Source: Bacillota bacterium (lineage in GTDB: Bacteria > Bacillota > DSM-12270 > Thermacetogeniales > Thermacetogeniaceae). From it: 64,000 nucleotides of DNA. Each line of letters opens with the position of its first letter. Position 1 is the stretch's first letter. The notes under the pieces are model-generated. The model saw nothing but the letters and a program-made list of their open reading frames with translations, ran no database searches and was not told the DNA's origin. Both the position numbers and the translations under genes were made by a program. Shown in pieces: positions 53,150 to 61,965 of the stretch. The DNA is taken from NCBI GenBank assembly GCA_029907475.1, contig JARYLU010000002.1, positions 1 through 64,000 of the forward strand, given 5' to 3'.

Positions 53150-54952
53150 ATGTGGAAGGATCTAGTCGCTTTGTGGAAGCTGACGAAAATCTACCTGAAG
53201 GGCAAGGCAGGCGCGATTCTTCTAGGTCTCTTTACCAGTATCATCTTTTCGCTGACCGGTCTTGCTACTCCTTACATAACCAGGTTTTTGATTGATGTTA
53301 TTTTTCACGCCAATCGCGGGGATTTGCTTTTGCCGTTGCTGATCATCTGTGGGATCATCCTCATCATCCTGTTCTTTACAGGGCTTATTTCGGACTACGT
53401 TCTGGTTAACGCTTTCGAGCGAGCTAAGTTGTTAATGCGGCACGACCTTTTTAGGCGATTGCAAAAAGCATCGGTAGATTTCCTGTCAATGCAGCGAAGC
53501 GGGGAGCTGAATTATCGCATCTTCGGGGACACGGAGGCCATACAGAGGTTCTTTAACCAGTTACTTATCGTACTACCCATTGACTTGCTCTTTATTGTCG
53601 TCATTTCCTCTATTATGATTAACTGGAATTTGCGCATGGCGCTTTTTGTGTTTACCGTGTTGTGTTTGCAGGTGCTCGTGATTATTGGGTTTCAAAAACC
53701 CTTGTTGACCTACGCCCTACTTCAGAAAGGTAAGGCACAATTTTTGTCCGGTTTCGTGGTTGAGAGGTTTAGGAACATTCAGCTTACCAGAACATTAAAT
53801 GCCGAGGCGGTGGAGGTAGGTTGCTTTAAGTCATGTCTGGAAGAACTGATGGGTATCAACGTCAGGGCGTTTATGCTCGGCAAGTTTTCGGAGCTATCCG
53901 TATTGCTGGTCAACAACATCTGGTCTTTCGGGATTTTATGGTACGGGGGAATGTTGGTATTAGCAGGGCAAATCACTTTGGGGACGCTTATGGCATTTTT
54001 ACTCATCGCAGGGATGCTTTATCCTCGTATAGCCTTTGTTGTTGGTGGTGTACTTTCTTTCCAGGACGTGCGTGCCAGTCTATACCGGTTTTTGGAGTAC
54101 CATCAAGTGATGCCGGCGGTACACGAGCCTCCGGAAGCGGTCGGACTATCATTGAAGAAAGGCAGGGTGGTTTTCGAGAACGTCTGGTTCGGATATACAC
54201 CTGAAGAGCCGGTTTTAAAAGGGTTATGTGTTACTTTCGAGCCGCGAAAAATCACCGCGGTGGTTGGAAAAAGTGGAGTCGGTAAGAGCACGCTGGCACG
54301 ATTACTGGTAAGGCTTTACGATCCCTGGGAGGGGATGATTCTGATCGACGGGATTGACATAAGACGGGTCACGTTAGAGTCCTTGCGGGTTAATGTTAGG
54401 TACGTTGTCCAGGGGGAGTTCCTTTTTAGCGGTACTATCTGGGATAACATCTGCTATGGGGTGGGTTCCTGCAGTGAGGAAGAGGTTATTGCTGCTACCA
54501 GGAGGGCCAAAGCGTACGATTTTATCATACAACTGCCTCGGGGGTTCTATACCCGGATCGGAGAAGGGGGGCTCCAATTATCTAGCGGCGAAGCCCAGCG
54601 CATAGCCCTTGCCAGGTTGTTTTTGGCCAATCCTAAAATAGTTGTCCTGGATGAACCCACCTCCTTCTTAGATCTGGAAACGGAAAGTGCCATACATCAG
54701 GCGATCATGGATCTTAAGAAAACTGCCACCGTTATCGTGATTGCGCATCGGCCGTCCACCGTCAAGATAGCCGATCAGGTATTTGTGCTGAGTAACGGCA
54801 TAGTTGTCGAACAGGGAACGCATGACGAGTTGCTTAGCAAGAGAGAGATGTATGCAACCATTTACACCGAGCTGTGCCTTCGGGAAACTGGTTTACCGGA
54901 AAAGAGCGAAGCAGGTTCTCCAGCGGCTAAAGGAGCGGGACAATGGACCTGA
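53150..54952 (+). CDS. ABC exporter (fused membrane and ATPase domains)
   Basis: A 600-residue type IV ABC half-transporter. The membrane domain has six helices (residues about 20-300). The ATPase domain has Walker A GKSGVGKS at 373-380, signature LSSGEAQR near 493 and Walker B VVLDEPTS near 516, followed by D-loop and H-loop His (IAHR). There is no N-terminal C39 peptidase, so a leader would need another protease. By context it exports the candidate peptide, or lipids. ATG start after AAGGAG. Confidence 0.85.
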   Translation: MWKDLVALWKLTKIYLKGKAGAILLGLFTSIIFSLTGLATPYITRFLIDVIFHANRGDLLLPLLIICGIILIILFFTGLISDYVLVNAFERAKLLMRHDLFRRLQKASVDFLSMQRSGELNYRIFGDTEAIQRFFNQLLIVLPIDLLFIVVISSIMINWNLRMALFVFTVLCLQVLVIIGFQKPLLTYALLQKGKAQFLSGFVVERFRNIQLTRTLNAEAVEVGCFKSCLEELMGINVRAFMLGKFSELSVLLVNNIWSFGILWYGGMLVLAGQITLGTLMAFLLIAGMLYPRIAFVVGGVLSFQDVRASLYRFLEYHQVMPAVHEPPEAVGLSLKKGRVVFENVWFGYTPEEPVLKGLCVTFEPRKITAVVGKSGVGKSTLARLLVRLYDPWEGMILIDGIDIRRVTLESLRVNVRYVVQGEFLFSGTIWDNICYGVGSCSEEEVIAATRRAKAYDFIIQLPRGFYTRIGEGGLQLSSGEAQRIALARLFLANPKIVVLDEPTSFLDLETESAIHQAIMDLKKTATVIVIAHRPSTVKIADQVFVLSNGIVVEQGTHDELLSKREMYATIYTELCLRETGLPEKSEAGSPAAKGAGQWT

Positions 54953-55281
54953 AGACATTACTTTACATTTTCTTGCTGACTGCCGTTATCATTGGGGGAG
55001 GAGTGCTTTTAATACCATTTCGCTCGCCCGCCGGTTTTCTGGGCTGGCTTTTCCTGACGGCAGGAGGGTTGTTTCTCCTGGTCAGGTGGCATGCCCGAAA
55101 TACTGCCTACATCTGCCCAAAATGCGGCCATTTCTTCATGATTTCAGCGATGGAAGACTTTTTGAGTCCCCACATGATCGATCAAAAACTTCTCAAATGC
55201 CCGAAGTGCGGGAAGAGGTCCTGGTGCCAGGCTGTCAGCGCAAAAGCGCGAAGCTTGAGAAACGCTTCAAAAGATGACTGA
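54943..55281 (+). CDS. small membrane protein with zinc ribbon
   Basis: A 112-residue protein with two membrane segments (about 5-24 and 30-48) and a cytoplasmic zinc ribbon made of CPKCGH and CPKCGK (CxxC pairs at about 58-61 and 86-89). It overlaps the ABC exporter gene by 10 bp. No known function; possibly an accessory or immunity component of the exporter. Confidence 0.65.
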   Translation: MDLKTLLYIFLLTAVIIGGGVLLIPFRSPAGFLGWLFLTAGGLFLLVRWHARNTAYICPKCGHFFMISAMEDFLSPHMIDQKLLKCPKCGKRSWCQAVSAKARSLRNASKDD

Positions 55282-55480
55282 GAAGCTCTTTTATTGGAAT
55301 TAAGAAAAGGATTTAAGGGAAACCAAGCAGTACAGCCTTCCATTTGTACAATGACTCCGAAACAATTTTTTCAGAAGGTTTAACCGCTGTAAGCACTTTT
55401 AGGTTTGCAAGAAGGATTTTAAATAAACTTTACCGAATACGAACAGGAAAAAATCGGGTTTTAGAAGGGAGAGAGGGAAT

Positions 55481-56185
55481 TTGGAAGCAAAGGAGCAACG
55501 GGGAATGTGGCGGTGTTTGCTGGGGGTACTGACAACCCCTGGGAGGGCTTTTGAGGAGATCGCCGAACGGCCCGATTTCCTCAAATCGGCTTTTTTTATT
55601 TGCGGGGCAAGTTTGCTGCTGGCGCTGGCGCTGCTGCCCAAGGCTCAGACCGCGGCTATTTGGATGCTTGAGCAGAATTCAATGCAAATACCACCAGAGC
55701 AGGTGGAGATGCTGCTTCCGATTATGCCCATAGTAACAGCAGTAGGGAGTATTGTTTCTGCCCTGGTTGCTCCCTGGATAACCTGGCTTTTGATTGCCTG
55801 CTTGCTGAAGGTTTACTCTTTAGTGAGCACCAAAAGCGCGTCCTTCAAGGTGTTTTTCGCGGCCTCCGTTTTTGGCTACCTTCCCATACTGATTGGCGGA
55901 GTGATCACCACGGCAATCGGGACCGCCGTTCCGGTGGAAAATTTTCAGCAGGTAAGCCTCAGCCTTGCCTCTTTTCTTCCCCAGCAGAAGGGTTTCCTTT
56001 ACATTTTCCTAGGGAGTTGCAACCCCTTTACCTGGTGGAGCCTCATCCTCTGGGGAGCGGGTGGAGCGGCTGCAATGAAAACCCGGTCCTGGGTCCCAAC
56101 TGCATATCTTTTTGGATGTTGGGCGATTTACGCCGTACTTGTATCTTTACTGACTTTTTGGAAGGCGCCTACTGGCATAGGCTAA
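55481..56185 (+). CDS. Yip1-domain membrane protein
   Basis: A 234-residue protein with about five membrane segments. The beginning, LLGVLTTPGRAFEEIAERPD, is the typical opening of bacterial Yip1-family proteins, which often accompany MacAB-like exporters. TTG start after GAAGGGAGAGAGGG. It is followed after 18 bp by the adaptor gene, so it probably opens the export operon. Confidence 0.8.
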   Translation: MEAKEQRGMWRCLLGVLTTPGRAFEEIAERPDFLKSAFFICGASLLLALALLPKAQTAAIWMLEQNSMQIPPEQVEMLLPIMPIVTAVGSIVSALVAPWITWLLIACLLKVYSLVSTKSASFKVFFAASVFGYLPILIGGVITTAIGTAVPVENFQQVSLSLASFLPQQKGFLYIFLGSCNPFTWWSLILWGAGGAAAMKTRSWVPTAYLFGCWAIYAVLVSLLTFWKAPTGIG

Positions 56186-56203
56186 TGAAAGGAGAAATAG
56201 CTG

Positions 56204-57457
56204 GTGCGAGGAGCTAAACTCTGGATTACGGTAGCTGGTGCCATCTTGATCGTGGCTGTGGTTGCGGGCAGCATTGTCCGGGGGTTCAGCAGGTCAACGG
56301 TGGAGGTAAGAACGGCTGAGGCAACTATGCGGCTCTTTGAGGACAAGGCGCTGGCCACCGGCAGGGTGGAGGCTACCCGCGAGGTGGATCTGGCTGCACC
56401 CTTTGCGGCACAACTTTTAAAATTAAACGTACGAGAGGGTGACCATGTTTCCCCCGGGCAGGTGCTTGGCGAGTTGGATATAAAAGATGCCGAAAAACGG
56501 GTAAAGGAAGCCGAGACGGCGCTTGCCGTAGCGGAAGCCGAACTGGCGGCTGCAAGCGCCCCGGCCACACCGGAAGAACTGGCGGAGACCGAGGCAGCGC
56601 TGAAAGCGGCTGAGGTACTGGTCGAAGCTGCCCGCAGTAAGGCGGAACGCACCCGCTATTTGTTTGACCAGGGCGCGGTGTCTCAAGTTGAACTCGAAGC
56701 AGCTGAAACCGAGGAAGCGCGCGCCCGGGCAGAACTGGAGGCAGCCGCAGCACGCTTTGCGACGCTCAAGAAGCCTGATCCCAGAAAGATCAAAACACTT
56801 CAGGCGCGCGTCGAACAGGCCCGCGTTGCTTTAAACAATGCCTGCCAGACTGTAGCCGATGGCTGCCTGACTGCCCCTGTTGCTGGTGTGGTACTGGAAG
56901 TAGTTGCTCGAGAGGGAGGCTTTCTGCAACCCGGCGCTATAATTTTAACTATTGGAAGCGCAGATCAGGTCCAGATTATAACAAATCTCAATGAACAGGA
57001 TATTGGCGGCATCGCTACCGGACAGGAGACAGAGATCCAATGGGCCGGAAGGCCCGGGGAAACCTGGCAGGGGAAAGTGGCGCGGATTGCGCCCGCTGTT
57101 ACAAAAAGCAGGGAGCGGGAAATGGAGCATGTTGTTCGAGTCTGCATAGAGTTTGATCAAAAATCAAAAGGGCCCCTGCCCCTGCCAGGGGCGACGGTAG
57201 ACGTATTTATCTACCGCGTTAAACCAAGAGAGGCTCTTTTAGTACCCAACGAAGCGGTGATCGAAGAAGGAAAGAAGAAATATGTATTTAATGTAGAGAA
57301 AAAAGTTGCCCGCAAGCTTACGGTCACGGTGGGTGTTGGTAACGAACTCTTCACCGAAATCAAGTCCGGGCTCAAGCCGGGGGATCGGGTGATCCTGAAT
57401 CCGAAAGACCTCGAAGACGGCCAACCGGTACGTGCAGCCGGTGGTGAACGAATATGA
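56204..57457 (+). CDS. HlyD/MacA-type membrane-fusion (adaptor) protein
   Basis: A 417-residue adaptor: N-terminal membrane anchor (about 6-24), split lipoyl domain (VDLAAPFAAQLLKLNVREGD and the matching GVVLEVVAREGGF), a long alanine- and glutamate-rich coiled coil (about 87-205), and a C-terminal beta-barrel with VPNEAVIEEGKKKYVF. It links a MacB-type ABC pump to the outside. GTG start after AAAGGAG. It overlaps the ATPase gene by 4 bp. Confidence 0.88.
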   Translation: MRGAKLWITVAGAILIVAVVAGSIVRGFSRSTVEVRTAEATMRLFEDKALATGRVEATREVDLAAPFAAQLLKLNVREGDHVSPGQVLGELDIKDAEKRVKEAETALAVAEAELAAASAPATPEELAETEAALKAAEVLVEAARSKAERTRYLFDQGAVSQVELEAAETEEARARAELEAAAARFATLKKPDPRKIKTLQARVEQARVALNNACQTVADGCLTAPVAGVVLEVVAREGGFLQPGAIILTIGSADQVQIITNLNEQDIGGIATGQETEIQWAGRPGETWQGKVARIAPAVTKSREREMEHVVRVCIEFDQKSKGPLPLPGATVDVFIYRVKPREALLVPNEAVIEEGKKKYVFNVEKKVARKLTVTVGVGNELFTEIKSGLKPGDRVILNPKDLEDGQPVRAAGGERI

Positions 57458-58131
57458 TTAAAGTCATCGGGCTGACCAAGGTTTACGGAAGCGGGCCGGC
57501 AGCAGTGACCGCCCTGGATAACGTAACCCTGGAAATTGGAACCGGGGAATTCGTAGCAGTCATGGGGCCCTCAGGTTCCGGCAAATCAACTTTTTTGAGC
57601 ATCTTGGGCGGCATCGAGCGGCCTACAGCGGGTCAATATTACCTTGACGACCACGATGTATGCGCTTTAGATGAAGATGAAATTGCACACTTGCGCAACT
57701 ATCGGCTTGGTTTTGTCTTTCAAACCTTTAATCTCCTTCCACGCTATGACGTTATACGTAACACCGAGTTACCTCTGTTATATGCGAATGTTGGGCGTAA
57801 AGAGCGCCGGGCGCGGGCGGAAGCCCTGCTTACGCGGGTGGGGCTGACGCACCGCCTGCAACACAAACCACCTGCCCTTTCCGGCGGGGAGCAGCAGCGG
57901 GTCGCGATTGCGCGCGCTCTTGTTAATGATCCCGCCGTAATCCTGGCCGATGAGCCCACCGGTAACCTGGATACCCGTTCAAGTCACGAGATCATGAAGA
58001 TTTTCAGAGAATTACACGAAGAAGGAAGGACCATTGTTCTGGTTACCCACGAACCGGACATTGCCTGCTACGCCGGTCGCATTTTGCGCTTCCTGGACGG
58101 AGCGGTAGTTGGGGAGGATGGTAAAGCGTGA
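57454..58131 (+). CDS. MacB/LolD-type ABC transporter ATPase
   Basis: A 225-residue ATPase of the MacB/LolD/FtsE class. Walker A GPSGSGKS lies near residue 38, signature LSGGEQQR and Walker [13 protein letters not shown] follow, then VTHEPDIA with the H-loop His. It starts within the stop of the adaptor gene and overlaps the permease gene by 4 bp. Together they form a mechanotransmission-type exporter. Confidence 0.92.
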   Translation: MIKVIGLTKVYGSGPAAVTALDNVTLEIGTGEFVAVMGPSGSGKSTFLSILGGIERPTAGQYYLDDHDVCALDEDEIAHLRNYRLGFVFQTFNLLPRYDVIRNTELPLLYANVGRKERRARAEALLTRVGLTHRLQHKPPALSGGEQQRVAIARALVNDPAVILADEPTGNLDTRSSHEIMKIFRELHEEGRTIVLVTHEPDIACYAGRILRFLDGAVVGEDGKA

Positions 58132-59333
58132 AGTTTATCGACCTCGCTCTCCTGGTCTGTGAAAGCCTTACCGTTCAACGCCTGCGGGCAGTACTTACGA
58201 TCTTGGGAATCACCATTGGAATCGCAGCGGTTATCGCTGTTGTTGCTATTGGGCAAGGTGGTAAGACCGCTATCCTTTCCGAAATCGAAAAACTTGGGAG
58301 TAGTTGTTATTTTGAAATCAGCGTGGACTACGCCCGCGGGGAAGCGCCTACGAGTGACACCTTTAACCTTCAAGATGCCCTCTTGATCCAGGCCCTTTCT
58401 CCTGCTGTAGAAAAGATAGCTCCGGTCAGTTCAGGCGCGATGATTGACATTCGCAAGCCTCACGCCGGGGGAAAACCTATTTTATCCCAACTTATCGGAA
58501 CAACACATGATTTCAGCGCAGCTCAAAATCTTACCTTGCAGGCAGGACGCTTTTTGTCTCCCGCCGACATTTCGGCCCATGCCCGCGTCGTGGTGCTGGA
58601 TGCGGCTCTGGCAGATGAAATTTTTCCCCGCTCCGATCCCCTGGGAAAGGTAGTTTTTATTAAAGATATCCCGGCCCTGGTGGTCGGTATCGTGAAGATG
58701 CCTGAGTCATCACTGTTAGGGATGATGAAACTGAGGTACGCCTATGTACCCCTGACATTCGCGCACGATATTTTGAATTCCCGCGTCATCCACCAGCTTT
58801 CCGGCGTGGCGGTTTCTAAAGAGGCTGTTCCTCAAGCCATCGAGGACAGCTTAACAATTCTCAAGAAAAGGCATCCCCGAACAGATATCAACTACCGTGG
58901 CACCTCAATGGAAGAAAGTCTCGCGATGGTGGAAAAGGTTACCTCAGTGATGACCCTGATCATTGGAGCGGTTGCAGCAATTGCCCTCGTGGTAGGAGGC
59001 GTAGGGGTAATGAATATCATGCTGGTTGCGGTAACCGAACGAACGCGGGAAATCGGGATCTTAATGGCACTTGGCGCCCGCCGCCGCGACATCCTCCAGC
59101 AGTTTCTCTTTGAAGCGGTTATCCTCTGTCTGATAGGGGGTGCCTGCGGCATCCTTCTCGGCGCGGGCGGTGCCCTGGTAATCGCTTATTTTGCCCACTG
59201 GCCGCCGCTTATTTCCTTCTGGACGGTGCTGATGGCTTTCGCTTTTTCTGCTCTGATAGGACTCTTTTTCGGCCTTTACCCTGCCAGCCGGGCCGCTTCC
59301 CTAAGTCCTGCCGAGGCGCTGCGGCATCTCTAA
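58128..59333 (+). CDS. MacB/FtsX-type ABC transporter permease
   Basis: A 401-residue permease: one N-terminal membrane helix (about 20-42), a large extracytoplasmic MacB-PCD domain, and three C-terminal helices, with GVGVMNIMLVAVTERTREIG and the end SLSPAEALRHL typical of the family. The last 35 bp (59295-59329) recur as an imperfect copy at 62732-62766. It is probably the last gene of the Yip1-adaptor-ATPase-permease operon. Confidence 0.92.
   Translation: MKFIDLALLVCESLTVQRLRAVLTILGITIGIAAVIAVVAIGQGGKTAILSEIEKLGSSCYFEISVDYARGEAPTSDTFNLQDALLIQALSPAVEKIAPVSSGAMIDIRKPHAGGKPILSQLIGTTHDFSAAQNLTLQAGRFLSPADISAHARVVVLDAALADEIFPRSDPLGKVVFIKDIPALVVGIVKMPESSLLGMMKLRYAYVPLTFAHDILNSRVIHQLSGVAVSKEAVPQAIEDSLTILKKRHPRTDINYRGTSMEESLAMVEKVTSVMTLIIGAVAAIALVVGGVGVMNIMLVAVTERTREIGILMALGARRRDILQQFLFEAVILCLIGGACGILLGAGGALVIAYFAHWPPLISFWTVLMAFAFSALIGLFFGLYPASRAASLSPAEALRHL
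59295..59329 (+). repeat. 35-bp imperfect direct repeat, copy 1
   Basis: The 3' coding end of the permease gene. 33 of 35 bases match copy 2 at 62732-62766, 3.4 kb downstream. Confidence 0.85.
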
Positions 59334-59452
59334 AATTAAGTAAAATAATTTGCAAAATCAATGTGCTTATACCAGGGAAATCCGAAGAAACAGTTGAGTG
59401 ATTTATGTTCACGTGAAAAGAAAAAGGGGTCTGAAATGAATTTTGCAAAGAG

Positions 59453-59493
59453 TTGCATTTTTCTAGGCGCTGACGTATAATAGACGTATAATA
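59453..59493 (+). promoter_or_regulatory. promoter of the aroF-pheA leader, with duplicated -10
   Basis: TTGCAT (59453-59458), 17-bp spacer and TATAAT (59476-59481). The 11-mer GACGTATAATA is tandemly duplicated (59472-59482 and 59483-59493), so the -10 box occurs twice; only the first copy has correct spacing. Confidence 0.65.
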
Positions 59494-59540
59494 AATGAAA
59501 ATCAAATTTGCAATGTCCATGAAGGAGAAAAGTAAGCCGA

Positions 59541-59804
59541 ACCCAGCCCGTCAGGGAGGGAGCGCCGTCGACTGTGAGCGCTGCCGGGAGATGGACGGCC
59601 GAAGTTCGCTCCGGAGATGCCGGCTGAAACCGCCAGTGGCGGCAAGTAGGCTATGGCCGTAGGCTCCCGGCGTTACACGGGAAGGGTATCGGAACCAGGT
59701 TCCCGTATCCGGTGATGAGTGAGTCCGGAATTCTAGTCCGGATTAATGAGGGTGGTAACACGGCAGGCAAACGCCTCTCGTCCCTATCGGGCGAGAGGTT
59801 TTTT
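59541..59804 (+). promoter_or_regulatory. T-box riboswitch, first module, before aroF
   Basis: The conserved T-box AGGGTGGTAACACGG begins at 59749 and is followed by a terminator, CCTCTCG (59774-59780) with CGAGAGG (59792-59798) and TTTTTT. Upstream is a structured GC-rich region. The U after TGG fits a tRNA with discriminator A, for example Phe or Tyr. The specifier is not settled: CCCGT and ACGGG could close stem I with TAC (Tyr) beside it, while TTC (Phe) at 59605-59607 is another candidate. Uncharged tRNA should prevent termination and allow aroF-pheA expression. Confidence 0.8.
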
Positions 59805-59945
59805 ATCAGATGCCACCACAGCACTGTAGAAGGAACTGGGATTCCCGTACCTTGAACGAGGTGGGCCGTTGTCCGGCCAACCAGGGTGGTACCGCGGAAG
59901 CTCGCTGCTTTTCGTCCCTGCAGGGGAGAGCAGCGGGCTTTTTTG
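59805..59945 (+). promoter_or_regulatory. second T-box terminator/antiterminator module before aroF
   Basis: A second T-box, AGGGTGGTACCGCGG from 59883, is followed by a terminator: CTCGCTGCT (59901-59909) with AGCAGCGGG (59929-59937), then TTTTTT. The space before it (about 80 nt) is too short for a full stem I but holds a stem III-like helix (GGCCGTTGTCCGGCC). So this is either a tandem decision module or a shrunken second T-box. Confidence 0.8.
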
Positions 59946-59981
59946 TTTAATTGTTGATTTTGATCAAGGAGGGAGCGAGCG

Positions 59982-60998
59982 ATGGTTGTGGTGATGAAGC
60001 TTTCGGCGGGAGAATCGGAGGTGGCGGCGGTCCGTGAGCGCCTCGAGCAGTCCGGGTTTCAGGTGCATTTCATCCACGGGGTGAAGCGCCTGGTGATGGG
60101 TGCTGTAGGAGAGGGCAGGGTGACACCCGGGGCCCTGGGCCTGGAGGCTCTGCCGGGGGTAGAAAGGGTGGTACCGATCATGAAGCCGTACAAGCTGGTC
60201 AGCCTGGAGGCCCGGGAAGAGGGGAGCCAGGTGCAGGTCAAGAACGCTCTCTTCGGCGGGCGCAAACTGGTGGTAATCGCCGGGCCCTGCGCCGTGGAGA
60301 GCCGGGAGCAGTTACTGGAGGCGGCATCCCAGGTGAACAGGGCCGGGGCCGGACTGCTGCGGGGCGGCGCCTTCAAGCCCCGTACTTCGCCGTATAGCTT
60401 CCAGGGCTTGCAGAACGAGGGTCTGAGACTGCTGGCTGAGGTCTCGGCAGAGACCGGGCTGCCCACGGTGACAGAGGTGATCGACGAGCCCAGCCTCGAT
60501 CTGGCCCTGGAGTATGTAGACATGGTACAGATCGGGGCCAGGAACATGCAGAACTTCAGCCTGCTGCGGATGGTGGGGCGCTCCAGGAAGCCGGTGATCC
60601 TGAAGCGCGGTCTCTCCGCCACTATTGACGAGTGGCTGATGGCGGCGGAGTACATTGTCTCCGAGGGCAACGACCAGGTGGTGCTCTGTGAGCGCGGCAT
60701 TCGCACCTTCGAGAACGCTACCCGCAACACCCTGGACCTCAGCGCCGTCCCCCTGGTGAAGAGCCTGTGCCACCTGCCAGTGATCGTCGATCCCAGCCAC
60801 GCCACCGGGGCGCGGCGGCTGGTGGCGCCCATGGCCCGGGCGGCGGTGGCCGCCGGGGCGGACGGCCTGCTGATCGAGGTGCATCCGGACCCTGCCAGGG
60901 CGTTGAGCGACGGTCCCCAGTCCCTGAGTCCCACCGAGTTTTCCGTGTTGATGAGAGAGGTCCGGGCGGTGGCGGCGGCGGTCGGGCGCCAGGCTTGA
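59982..60998 (+). CDS. aroF: 3-deoxy-7-phosphoheptulonate synthase (DAHP synthase)
   Basis: First step of the shikimate pathway, condensing PEP and erythrose 4-phosphate. The 338-residue protein is of the AroF/KDO8P-synthase-like class I-beta type with an N-terminal ferredoxin-like regulatory domain (1-70) and a barrel domain with GPCAVES near residue 105, KPRTSPYSFQG and DPSHATG. ATG start after AAGGAGGGAG. The gene is clearly GC-richer than the flanking genes, which suggests a different origin. It is followed 13 bp later by pheA; control is by the T-box modules. Confidence 0.93.
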   Translation: MVVVMKLSAGESEVAAVRERLEQSGFQVHFIHGVKRLVMGAVGEGRVTPGALGLEALPGVERVVPIMKPYKLVSLEAREEGSQVQVKNALFGGRKLVVIAGPCAVESREQLLEAASQVNRAGAGLLRGGAFKPRTSPYSFQGLQNEGLRLLAEVSAETGLPTVTEVIDEPSLDLALEYVDMVQIGARNMQNFSLLRMVGRSRKPVILKRGLSATIDEWLMAAEYIVSEGNDQVVLCERGIRTFENATRNTLDLSAVPLVKSLCHLPVIVDPSHATGARRLVAPMARAAVAAGADGLLIEVHPDPARALSDGPQSLSPTEFSVLMREVRAVAAAVGRQA

Positions 60999-61011
60999 GG
61001 AGGTGAGACGG

Positions 61012-61869
61012 TTGGGAAAGTCATACCGGATCGGCTATCTGGGGCCCCGGGGCACCTTTTCGGAGCAGGCGGCGCGCCTTTTCCTGGAGGGCCGGGATGG
61101 TGAGAGCACAGCCTGCGATTCCCTGGAGCAGGTACTGGACCGGGTGGTCTCGGGCGAACTGGATGAGGGAATAGTGCCGGTGGAGAACTCCACCGAGGGG
61201 GCGGTGGGCGTCACCCTCGACCTGCTGGCCCTGCACTATACCCTTGCGGTACGCGGCGAGCTGGTGCTGCCGGTGTCCCACTGCCTGATGGCCAAAGCCG
61301 GGGTGGAACTGGCCCAGGTGGAGCGGGTCCTGTCTCATCCCCAGGCACTGGCCCAGTGCCGCGGCTTCTTGCAGCAACAGCTCTCCCGGGCGCTGCCTGT
61401 CGAGTGCCCCAGCACTGTGGCCGCCGCCGAGCAAGTAGCCGGACAAAGTCGCCCCTGGGCAGCCCTGGCCCCCGCGGCGGCTGCTGTGGAGTACGGGCTG
61501 GCGGTATTGGTCCCCGAGGCCAACGACTACCCGGGCAGCGCCACCCGCTTCTGGGCCGTCGGCCGGGAGCCGCTCTCCAGCCCCGGAGCTGGCGCCAAGA
61601 CCTCCATCGTGTTCAGCATCAAGGACCGGCCCGGGGCGCTGTATCACATCCTCGGAGAGTTTGCCCGGCGCGGCCTTAACCTGACCCGCATCGAATCGCG
61701 GCCGGCCAAGAAAAGGCTGGGCGATTACCTGTTCTTCATCGATTTCATCGGGTCCACCCATATACCTCAAGTGCAGGAGGCCCTGGCAGGAGTCGGCTTT
61801 CGGACGCTGTTCCTCAAGGTGCTGGGGTCATACCCCTGTTTAACCCCGGACCTCACGGAGGCGCCGTGA
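61012..61869 (+). CDS. pheA: prephenate dehydratase
   Basis: Converts prephenate to phenylpyruvate in phenylalanine synthesis. In this 285-residue protein the catalytic domain opens with IGYLGPRGTFSEQA and contains the TRF motif in SATRFWAVG. The C-terminal ACT domain carries GALYHIL and IESRP, the phenylalanine feedback site. I use TTG 61012, 7 bp after GAGGAGGT; GTG 61003 overlaps that ribosome site. High GC like aroF. The pair suggests that the leader senses Phe or Tyr. Confidence 0.93.
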   Translation: MGKSYRIGYLGPRGTFSEQAARLFLEGRDGESTACDSLEQVLDRVVSGELDEGIVPVENSTEGAVGVTLDLLALHYTLAVRGELVLPVSHCLMAKAGVELAQVERVLSHPQALAQCRGFLQQQLSRALPVECPSTVAAAEQVAGQSRPWAALAPAAAAVEYGLAVLVPEANDYPGSATRFWAVGREPLSSPGAGAKTSIVFSIKDRPGALYHILGEFARRGLNLTRIESRPAKKRLGDYLFFIDFIGSTHIPQVQEALAGVGFRTLFLKVLGSYPCLTPDLTEAP

Positions 61870-61870
61870 T

Positions 61871-61930
61871 CATATTATCACGGGGATCGAGATCCATCCC
61901 GGGGCGACCATTGGGGATGGCCGCCAGGGA
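61871..61930 (+). pseudogene. cysE: scrap of serine acetyltransferase (cysE)
   Basis: In the frame starting at CAT 61871 the sequence reads HIITGIEIHPGATIGDG, a strong match to the hexapeptide-repeat core of serine O-acetyltransferase. The sequences on both sides do not continue the family. It is a 50-60 bp relic. Confidence 0.6.
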
Positions 61931-61965
61931 AAGGAAATATATTTTGTGCACAATGAGAAGGGAGT

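Noticed and set aside
54804-55277. Alternative + frame overlapping the exporter end and the zinc-ribbon gene
   Set aside because: Low-complexity shadow; the zinc-ribbon frame has membrane segments, paired CxxC motifs and coupling to the exporter.
59541-59700. A metabolite riboswitch (cobalamin or molybdenum cofactor type) in the aroF leader
   Set aside because: Some GCC/GGC hairpins looked similar, but the conserved core sequences are absent and the region leads into a clear T-box.
60059-61024. Minus-strand open frame of 321 codons opposite aroF
   Set aside because: Product of the high GC content; it shows no family motifs, while the + strand frame is a complete DAHP synthase.
61021-61770. 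Minus-strand open frame of 249 codons opposite pheA
   Set aside because: Same reason; pheA on the other strand is complete with catalytic and ACT motifs.
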